From: Trichocoleus desertorum ATA4-8-CV12
GTDB lineage: Bacteria > Cyanobacteriota > Cyanobacteriia > FACHB-46
Direction: 5' to 3'
DNA length: 57,506 nucleotides
Assembly (NCBI GenBank): GCA_019358975.1
Contig: JAHHIL010000032.1
Span: forward strand, 1-57,506
Below are positions 51,525-57,506 of the stretch, in pieces. The notes beneath the pieces were generated by a model. That model saw only the letters and a list, made by a program, of their open reading frames with translations, was not told the origin of the DNA and ran no database searches. Numbering within the stretch: position 1 is the first letter of the stretch; each line of letters opens with the position of its first letter. A program made the position numbers and the translations under genes.

Positions 51525-53030
51525 ATGAGCAATCCATCCGCAAATTACATTCTGGCGTTAGACCTGGGTACCACAGGCAATCGCGCCTTTTTGTTTAACC
51601 ACGATGGCAAAATTGTGGGGCAAGCTTACAAAGAACTGACCCAGTACTACCCACAACCTGGATGGCTAGAGCATGATCCGCAGCAGATTTGGCAAGATAC
51701 CTGCTGGGTGATGCAAAGCGTCGTTCAGCAAGCAGGCATTGCTGCAACTGAAATTGCCGCGATCGGTCTCACCGTCCAGCGAGAGACTTGTTTGCTGTGG
51801 GATAAAACTACTGGGCAACCTTTGCATCCAGCGATCGTGTGGCAAGACCGCCGGACTGCGCCCTTCTGCAACCAATTACAGGAGCAGGGGTACGCCGCCG
51901 AAATTTACGATCGCACAGGTTTAGTCATAGATGCATACTTCTCCGCCACAAAAATCAGGTGGCTGTTAGATCATTTGCCGCCAGAGGTTGATCTCAATCA
52001 GGTCTTGGCTGGAACGATTGACACTTGGGTGCTATGGAACCTGACAGGAGGGCGTGTCCATGCTACCGATGACAGTAATGCCAGCCGCACGATGCTGTTT
52101 AACCTGCGATCGCGGCAATGGGACTCTAAGCTCCTCGATATCTTTGGCATTCCTGCTTATCTCTTACCCCAAGTGCAACCTAGCTTGGGTACGTTTGGGG
52201 TCACTGATCCCAAATTACTCGGAACCGAAATTCCAGTCACCGCCATCCTAGGCGATCAACAAGCAGCTTTGTTCGGCCACGGTTGCGATCGCGCGGGTTT
52301 AATCAAGTGCACTTACGGCACAGGTTGCTTTCTGGTCGCTCATACAGGAACCGAGATCATGCGATCGCCAGGGCAATTGGTTTCGACGGTAGCCTGGACT
52401 CGTTCTGGCGACAATGGCACATCGGAAGTTGGGTATGCGCTCGAAGGCAGCATGTTTACTAGTGGAGCCTGCATTCAGTGGCTACGAGATGGACTGAAGC
52501 TGATTCAAACTGCGGCTGAAACAGAAGCCATAGCCACCCAAGTCGCGGATAATGGCGGCGTTTACTTTGTGCCTGCTTTTAGCGGTTTAGGGGCACCGCA
52601 CTGGGATATGAGCGCCCGTGGGGCTTTCCTGGGTATCACTGGGGGAGTGCAACGAGAGCATTTAGTGCGTTCAGTCTTAGAGGCGATCGCCTACCAAGTC
52701 AAAGAAGTAGTGCAGGCAGTTGATGCTTGTAGCAGTGCCAAGGTGCAGCGGCTCAAAGTGGATGGGGGAGCCTGCGACAACAATTTCTTAATGCAGTTTC
52801 AAGCCGATGTGTTGGGGATTCCAGTGGAGCGGCCCGTCGTCCGAGATGTGACGGTGCAAGGTGTAGCCTTTGCGGCAGGTTTAGCCTCTGGTTTTTGGCA
52901 AGACTACGCGGCCCTCGTCCACAACCGCCAACACGACCGCGTATTTGAACCCAGAACAGCCACAGCAGCGCTAGAAAACTTTGTCACTTGGCAAAAAGCC
53001 TTATCCAGAGCCAAAAATTGGGCCGAGTAG
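51525..53030 (+). CDS. glpK: Glycerol kinase
   Basis: A 501-aa FGGY-family kinase that phosphorylates glycerol to glycerol 3-phosphate. Diagnostic stretches: ALDLGTTGNRAFLFNHDG (phosphate-binding), AIGLTVQRETCLLWDK, IVWQDRRT with the conserved Trp-x-Asp-Arg, FSATKIRWLLDH, TDDSNASRTMLFNLRSRQWD, GLIKCTYGTGCFLVAHTG, VPAFSGLGAPHWD and the C-terminal FGGY signature region in LKVDGGACDNNFLMQFQAD. It is full length. No glpF or glpD is near, and the gene seems to have its own weak leader. Confidence 0.95.
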   Translation: MSNPSANYILALDLGTTGNRAFLFNHDGKIVGQAYKELTQYYPQPGWLEHDPQQIWQDTCWVMQSVVQQAGIAATEIAAIGLTVQRETCLLWDKTTGQPLHPAIVWQDRRTAPFCNQLQEQGYAAEIYDRTGLVIDAYFSATKIRWLLDHLPPEVDLNQVLAGTIDTWVLWNLTGGRVHATDDSNASRTMLFNLRSRQWDSKLLDIFGIPAYLLPQVQPSLGTFGVTDPKLLGTEIPVTAILGDQQAALFGHGCDRAGLIKCTYGTGCFLVAHTGTEIMRSPGQLVSTVAWTRSGDNGTSEVGYALEGSMFTSGACIQWLRDGLKLIQTAAETEAIATQVADNGGVYFVPAFSGLGAPHWDMSARGAFLGITGGVQREHLVRSVLEAIAYQVKEVVQAVDACSSAKVQRLKVDGGACDNNFLMQFQADVLGIPVERPVVRDVTVQGVAFAAGLASGFWQDYAALVHNRQHDRVFEPRTATAALENFVTWQKALSRAKNWAE

Positions 53031-53129
53031 CCCTATAACAAATCCCTCGCCATCATCCGGTAAGGCCAGAACATGACGAGGGGGAAGGGAGATTTACGTA
53101 AACAGAAATCCTAGGAATTGGGCGATCGC

Positions 53130-53414
53130 TTACTCTCTGTAACCAGTGCGGCTGACAACATCAGGCTCTTGGTGGCGAACGTTTTCCTTGGGCTTCCGGA
53201 AGAGATTAGCTAACCCTAAAAGACCGATCAGGCCAAGCCAACCCAAGTTATTGTTGTCGTTCTTGGTTTCCTGAAAGGGGGTTGTGTCAATCGTGGGGTT
53301 ATTGTTGGGGTTGCCATCAGTTTGGGCATGGCTAGGGAGACTCAAGGGGACAACCGCAAGGCTAGCAGCCAGAACGCCAGCACCAACCAACTTAGATAGA
53401 GTCGTCCGTTTCAT
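53130..53414 (-). CDS. WGxxGxxG-family small exported protein (copy 1)
   Basis: From ATG 53412-53414 the product has 94 aa. It has a signal peptide (KLVGAGVLAASLAVVPLSLPSHAQ) and a low-complexity Asn-rich mature start, then the hydrophobic C-terminal motif NNLGWLGLIGLLGLANLFRK and a tail EPDVVSRTGYRE. This signal plus WGxxGxxG plus basic end fits small cyanobacterial envelope proteins of unknown role. A paralogue is 200 bp upstream. AGAGGAA precedes the start by about nine bases. A longer start at 53459 is unlikely. Confidence 0.8.
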   Translation of the reverse strand: MKRTTLSKLVGAGVLAASLAVVPLSLPSHAQTDGNPNNNPTIDTTPFQETKNDNNNLGWLGLIGLLGLANLFRKPKENVRHQEPDVVSRTGYRE

Positions 53415-53541
53415 AGTCAAAATTCCTCTGAATACTTCTAGCGAAAGGGTGCAATGCAACGAAGCAATTAAATAATCGAATAAGACGTTTGTGAGAAGCG
53501 ATGTGAGGAGCGAACGTCCGAAAAAGCTTTAATGAGAGGGG

Positions 53542-53580
53542 CAGAGAAGGACAGAGCCTTCAAGTTCCAGACCTTCTCTG
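53542..53580 (-). terminator. Hairpin between the two WGxxGxxG genes
   Basis: CAGAGAAGG (about 53542-53550) pairs with CCTTCTCTG (53572-53580), loop about 21 nt. On the minus strand it is followed only by a C/T-rich stretch (CCCCTCTCATT), so it is at best a weak terminator for the upstream paralogue. Confidence 0.4.
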
Positions 53581-53620
53581 GCCCTAGGAAAGCGTCAAAC
53601 GCCAACTACGACAATACGAA

Positions 53621-53926
53621 TTAGTAGCGATTCCCAGTGCGACTCACTTCTTCGGGTTCACGATAGCGAGTGGGCTCTTCATGGCTCTTCTTGGTTAAAC
53701 CAGCCAAACCAATCAGACCGAGTAGACCCAACCAACCCCAGTCAAAGTCGCGATCGCCTTCAGCAGCGGTGTTTGTGTTGTTATAAGTAGCAGTAGTATC
53801 TGTACCTGTTGTACCTGTAGTACCAGCCTCGGTTTGAGCAGAAGCAGGCACGGTCAAAGGGAGAGTGGCTAGGCTAAGGCTAAGCACACCAGCACCGATA
53901 AACTTAGATAGAGCAGCAGCTTTCAT
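53621..53926 (-). CDS. WGxxGxxG-family small exported protein (copy 2)
   Basis: The 101-aa paralogue begins MKAAALSKFIGAGVLSLSLA, with signal peptide ending at ASAQ. The mature part has a Thr/Gly-rich repeat-like stretch (TTGTTGTDTTATYNNTNT) and the C-terminal DWGWLGLLGLIGLAGL motif, with tail EPEEVSRTGNRY. Both copies end SRTG-x-R, so the motif and tail are the conserved parts while the middle is variable. AAAAGGAATTTAATC precedes the ATG. The pair points to tandem duplication. Confidence 0.85.
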   Translation of the reverse strand: MKAAALSKFIGAGVLSLSLATLPLTVPASAQTEAGTTGTTGTDTTATYNNTNTAAEGDRDFDWGWLGLLGLIGLAGLTKKSHEEPTRYREPEEVSRTGNRY

Positions 53927-54477
53927 GATTAAATTCCTTTTCTCTTGATAGTGTCTGTAGAAGCTTTAAGAAACGCTTCAAGGTTTGAATACTGTTCGGT
54001 TTAGATGGCACCGATACTTAATAGATTAGGAGATAGCAGTCAGAATCGAATCGCTCTATAGCTGTAACCTACTCGTTGATCTAACTCCCACTCAAGAAGT
54101 AGAAGTTGAGTAACTGGTCAGCCACAAGAGGCAAAAAAGCAGACAACAAATTACAGGTTTTAGAACCCTGATCCGCTCTAAATCGGGGGATCGCTGTACT
54201 GGCAACACTTTCCAAAAGGCACACTCTTATCAGCCACGAATTCAGCAACAGGCCTAGTTAAATTCCCTATCAATATCAGCTGATGCAATCAATAAATCAG
54301 GTGTTTTAGCAGCAGCCAGGATTAAATTAGAATTAGCTGAGAATTAGCTGAGAAATATTTAACCATTCAAAATACTTAAATATTAAAAATATCCCAAAGA
54401 TATTAGTTCAAATTTCTCACTTTCAAGTGTCACAAAAGCTTGTTTGAGCCATCTGAAATTCAGTTTTTTAACAAAAG
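53927..54477. other. Intergenic gap of about 550 bp
   Basis: No ORF is convincing. AT-rich runs, and a small direct repeat GAATTAGCTGAGAATTAGCTGAG near 54331-54352 (20-base pieces). The region lies upstream of the WGxxGxxG gene and downstream of the large kinase, so it should hold the former's promoter and the latter's terminator; neither is clear. Confidence 0.4.
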
Positions 54478-57342
54478 TTAATGCTTTAATCTAGGACGCT
54501 GCTGAATCGGAATTTGCACGATGAATTCTGCCCCGTCTCCTAGCGTAGAAACACAACGCAACTGCCCTTGATGCTTCTCTACGACAATCTGATAGCTAAT
54601 TGACAATCCCAATCCTGTCCCTTTGCCCACCGCTTTGGTCGTAAAAAAAGGATCAAATAGCCGCTTTTGAGTTGACTCCGTCATACCTGGGCCATTGTCC
54701 ACAATGCGAATCATGACTTGATCGGGCGCAATGATAGCCGTGCTAATCCAGATTGTGGGGAGTGGTGTGGGAGAGTCTAGAGTTAGCCTATCGTTTAGAA
54801 GCTCAGTTTCACGGCGGTTTTCTAGGGCATCGATCGCATTTGCCAGCAGGTTCATGAATACTTGGTTCAATTGGCCCGCGTAGCAGTTGATCGAAGGCAA
54901 CTCCCCGTATTCTTTAATCACCTCAATGCCTAGATAGCCTGGTCTAGGCCTCAGTTGATTCTGCAATATTACCAAGGTGTTGTCTAAGCCTTGATGAATA
55001 TCTACTGGCTTCATTTCCGCTTCGTCTAGCCGAGAGAAATTTCTTAGGGAGAGGACAATCTGACGAATCCGCTCGGCTCCCACCTGCATAGAAGCGAGAA
55101 TTCGAGTAAAGTCTTCGCCCAAAAACTCCAAGTCTATTTCTTGGATAGTGGCTTCAATAACTGGGACAGGTCGAGGATAGTGGCTTTGGTACAGGTGGAG
55201 CAGTTGAAACAGCTCTTGAAGATATTGCTTGGCATGAGTTAGGTTGCCGTAGATAAAGTTAATCGGGTTATTAATTTCGTGGGCAACGCCTGCCACCAGT
55301 TGACCCAAACTCGACATTTTCTCGCTTTGTACGAGTTGGGCCTGAGTTTGCTGTAGCTCCTGTAAAGCTTGCTGAAGTTGCTGAACTTTCTCGCGATATT
55401 GCGCTTCTGACTGCCGCAAAGCTGCTTCAGCTCGTTTGCGCTCTGTGATGTTCTCAATCATGCCGAGGCTATAGCAGGCACTGCCTTGCTGGTCTCGAAT
55501 TAAGGTAGCAGTGAGGTTGGCCCAAACAACTTCTTGAGTCTGCTTCAGGTAGCGCTTCTCGATTTGATAACTCGCGATCGCCCCAGTCACCATCTGCTCA
55601 AACAAGCGCAAGTCTTTGTTGAGGTCGGAGGGGTGAGTAATTTCCGCAAATGAACGCTGGGTCAAATCCTCGGCTTCATACATCAGCATTTTGCAGAATG
55701 CCTTGTTCACTTGGACTAAGCGTTCGTCTTCCAAGCTGGCGATCGCCATGCCAATGGGAGCATCCTCAAAAATGCGACGAAAGCGTTCTTCTGTTTTCTG
55801 AATTTGACCGAATAGCTGGGCGTTTTCTAGCGCGATCGCAATTTGACCTGCCAGGGTTTTGAAGGTGTCGAGATCGATGGCGCTAAAGTGATCCGCATAA
55901 GCATCTTGAATATTGAGAATACCAAGTAGGCTCCCACGAGCGACGAGTGGAACGGCGGCTTCCGCACCCATTAACAACGGGGTAGCACTGGCTCCGGTGC
56001 AGGTTTCACGGGCTCTAGATTCCGCAACCGCCAACTGCTGACTCCGAGCCGCACGAGCGACCAAGCTATCTGAACAATCTAAAGCAATACTAATCTCACG
56101 ATGAGCAGACCAAGACCCATCAGCTCCACTCGCCCCCGCTTGCCGACTCAGTTGTTGTGTGTTCGGCTCCAAAAGATAAATCTGAACGTGGTGCAAGTTG
56201 AAACGAGTTTGCAGCAATGTCACTGCTTCTTGCAAAAGCAACTCAGGATCGAGAATCGCTTTTGATAGCTCGCTGACGGCAAACGTGACATGCTGGCTCG
56301 CCTCTAGCTCGTGGGTGCGGTCTTCCAGCCCTTGCAGAAGTTTACCCACTTGCTCTGCCATTGCATTGAAGTTAGTCGCGAGGCTACCGATTTCATCTTT
56401 AGAGGTGACTTGGACGCGGGCGTTAAGCTGACCTGAGGTAAACTGAGCCACTCGTTGCGCTAAATGGACTAGAGGTTTGGCCAACCATTGAGCCATTGCG
56501 ATCGCCATAGCCACAACGGCGATCGCGATCAAAATTGCTAACCTCTGCGCCACTCGCACTTGAGCATAGATGGGTGCCAAAAAAATACTCTGGGGCTGTG
56601 CGAAAATGACAAACCAAGGTTGAGTTCTGAGCCGCACCGCTGCAACCGCACTGAGCTGATGATTCACTGCGGTCAGTTCTGTAGTGAAATAGGCTGGAGG
56701 ACAGGTTCTCACTGCTTTACAGGTGATCTGATTCAGTCCTCGCTCAAGGGCAGGTAAGTCGGTAGCCAGTTCTGTAGCGGGTCGCTTGGGCAAACGCCCT
56801 TCTTGCATCAAGGTTTCAAGCTTATCTGTAGATAGGGGAACCACAGACTTAAATACCAATTCCGGGGCAATGCCATGAGCGAGGCGAATGTGGTTTTCAT
56901 CCAGCAAAACTGCAAAAGATCGAGCCCCTGCCAACCCGTTATTTTGCCCCACTAGTTGTTGGATGGCTGCCGCGTTGTAGCGCACTACCAGCAGACCGAC
57001 AATCGCACCCTTAGTGTTGCGTACCGGGCTACTGAAGTAGAGGCTGACAAAATTATCGCGGCCCAACCGCATGGGCGAAGCGTAAGGAAATCCAGTTTGT
57101 AAAGGTTGCCGCACATAGTCATCATTGGTCTGGTTGCGCCCCACACTCCCCAGATTGGTATCAAGCACACCGCGACCTTGGCGATCGAACAAAGTGTAAG
57201 ACAAGATATTGAGCGAATCTCGTTGAGTTAGGGTGCGCAAAGTAGCAGCTACTTCAGCTTCAGAGGCACTGTTACGACGCTCCTTGACAGGCAAACTGAG
57301 GTATTGAGCTAGATCGGGTAATTGGGCATCTACTCGCACCAC
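54478..57342 (-). CDS. Cache-HAMP-GAF-PAS sensor histidine kinase, N-terminus truncated by an IS end
   Basis: The 954-aa reading starts at GTG 57340-57342. Residues about 1-245 are a dCache-type extracytoplasmic sensor (LSYTLFDRQGRGVLDTNLG, FVSLYFSSPVRNTKGAIVGLLVV), which normally follows an N-terminal signal-anchor helix that is missing here. The second membrane helix (AILIAIAVVAMAIAMAQWL, about 270-288) is present, then HAMP (NARVQVTSKDEIGSLATNFN), GAF (ARGSLLGILNIQDAYADHFS), PAS (IFEDAPIGMAIASLEDERLV), HisKA VAGVAHEINNPINF and HATPase (MNLLANAIDAL, DNGPGMT, GKGTGLGLSIS). The open frame continues upstream into the IS right end to a TAG near 57411. Translation start is therefore unclear; the gene is probably disrupted. 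Confidence 0.87.
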   Translation of the reverse strand: MVRVDAQLPDLAQYLSLPVKERRNSASEAEVAATLRTLTQRDSLNILSYTLFDRQGRGVLDTNLGSVGRNQTNDDYVRQPLQTGFPYASPMRLGRDNFVSLYFSSPVRNTKGAIVGLLVVRYNAAAIQQLVGQNNGLAGARSFAVLLDENHIRLAHGIAPELVFKSVVPLSTDKLETLMQEGRLPKRPATELATDLPALERGLNQITCKAVRTCPPAYFTTELTAVNHQLSAVAAVRLRTQPWFVIFAQPQSIFLAPIYAQVRVAQRLAILIAIAVVAMAIAMAQWLAKPLVHLAQRVAQFTSGQLNARVQVTSKDEIGSLATNFNAMAEQVGKLLQGLEDRTHELEASQHVTFAVSELSKAILDPELLLQEAVTLLQTRFNLHHVQIYLLEPNTQQLSRQAGASGADGSWSAHREISIALDCSDSLVARAARSQQLAVAESRARETCTGASATPLLMGAEAAVPLVARGSLLGILNIQDAYADHFSAIDLDTFKTLAGQIAIALENAQLFGQIQKTEERFRRIFEDAPIGMAIASLEDERLVQVNKAFCKMLMYEAEDLTQRSFAEITHPSDLNKDLRLFEQMVTGAIASYQIEKRYLKQTQEVVWANLTATLIRDQQGSACYSLGMIENITERKRAEAALRQSEAQYREKVQQLQQALQELQQTQAQLVQSEKMSSLGQLVAGVAHEINNPINFIYGNLTHAKQYLQELFQLLHLYQSHYPRPVPVIEATIQEIDLEFLGEDFTRILASMQVGAERIRQIVLSLRNFSRLDEAEMKPVDIHQGLDNTLVILQNQLRPRPGYLGIEVIKEYGELPSINCYAGQLNQVFMNLLANAIDALENRRETELLNDRLTLDSPTPLPTIWISTAIIAPDQVMIRIVDNGPGMTESTQKRLFDPFFTTKAVGKGTGLGLSISYQIVVEKHQGQLRCVSTLGDGAEFIVQIPIQQRPRLKH

Positions 57343-57356
57343 ATCTAAGTTGGCTG

Positions 57357-57506
57357 TTTTGACACTCCCACGGCTAAAACACGTGGGATTCTTGGCTCTA
57401 CGAAACCACTTAACCTAGAGTCCTTGCGTCATCTAGGCCAGAGGTGGGATTCTCCCCAAGCGTTACTTCGGGTATGCCCTACCCTAGTTGCATTGCTGCA
57501 AGTCCT
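57357..57506 (-). mobile_element. IS200/IS605-type element, right end (partial)
   Basis: Read on the minus strand, the segment contains AAGAATCCCACGTGTTTTAG and CCGTGGGAGTGTC, a short hairpin (CCCACG at 57367-57372 with CGTGGG at 57382-57387, extended to 7 bp) followed by GTGTCA. This is the form of the right-end hairpin of IS200/IS605 elements that carry tnpB. It adjoins the truncated kinase at about 57357-57361. The element's body lies beyond the window. Confidence 0.6.
57429..57506 (-). pseudogene. TnpB-like C-terminal tail (cut by window edge)
   Basis: The minus-strand frame enters at the right edge and gives 25 residues, ending SNATRVGHTRSNAWGESHLW and a stop at 57429-57431. The GHTRSNA pattern resembles the variable C-terminal tail of TnpB/IS1341-type proteins in cyanobacteria. 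It is 70 bp upstream of the right-end hairpin, as expected. Too short for a firm family assignment. Confidence 0.4.

Noticed and set aside
54331-54360. GAATTAGCTGAG direct repeat as a regulatory array
   Set aside because: Only two imperfect units in AT-rich DNA; easily explained by chance or slippage.
1-57506. CRISPR array
   Set aside because: No regularly spaced repeats with unique spacers; the only short tandem arrays are at 14704 and 38228 and have no spacers.

Overview
The window is chromosomal DNA from a cyanobacterium. The octamer GCGATCGC (HIP1) and its core occur throughout, and the gene set is cyanobacterial: the beta-carboxysome shell protein CcmP, a helical carotenoid protein (OCP N-domain homologue), GlgA1-type glycogen synthase, pentapeptide-repeat proteins, WGxxGxxG proteins and GAF/PAS histidine kinases. 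The species cannot be fixed from the sequence. Both ends touch insertion-sequence remnants: an IS630-type transposase tail at the left, and an IS200/IS605-type right end plus a TnpB-like tail at the right. I see no prophage, CRISPR array, rRNA operon or plasmid functions.

Layout. 1-6.2 kb: transposase tail, MBL-fold protein, pentapeptide protein next to ccmP, a PAS/GAF histidine kinase and a small orphan protein. 6.5-18.9 kb: a block that looks like stress and detoxification genes, with two tandem zinc alcohol dehydrogenases, a cupin, an SRPBCC protein, a phosphoribosyltransferase, a DJ-1/PfpI protein fused to a ferritin-like bundle, a frameshifted small gene, a methyltransferase, a DUF6335-like protein, two paralogous SDRs with C-terminal membrane tails, a RecQ-like helicase that has lost its DEAH region, and a DUF421 protein. 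18.9-26.3 kb: pentapeptide protein, tRNA-Ser(GGA), LuxR-type regulator, 2Fe-2S ferredoxin, thermonuclease-like lipoprotein, glgA, hemC, response regulator and helical carotenoid protein. 26.4-38.7 kb: two SDRs, a GH31 glucosidase, small conserved proteins, manganese catalase, a PLP ammonia-lyase, several small exported proteins, a DUF4230 protein and a possible CcmS-like carboxysome chaperone. 38.7-49.1 kb: a 0.9 kb AT-rich gap, response regulator, DUF2294 protein, prohibitin, folB-proA, HDAC-family hydrolase, M48 protease, mazG, DUF2227 protein and tRNA-Val(TAC). 49.2-57.5 kb: histidine kinase, glpK, two WGxxGxxG proteins, and a large Cache/HAMP/GAF/PAS histidine kinase whose N-terminus is cut by the IS end.

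How the genes fit together. Most are housekeeping: porphyrin (hemC), proline (proA), folate (folB), glycogen (glgA, GH31), glycerol (glpK), nucleotide-pool cleaning (mazG) and carboxysome shell (ccmP). The most distinctive part is 6.5-18.9 kb, where redox and aldehyde enzymes, repair-like proteins and membrane-tethered SDRs lie together and several members are duplicated or decaying. Intrinsic terminators are clear at 241-281, 6535-6582 and 23504-23529. An ~80 bp GC-rich repeat occurs three times in intergenic DNA.

All assignments come from reading sequence by eye. Family names rest on recognised motifs and remembered homologues, not on searches.
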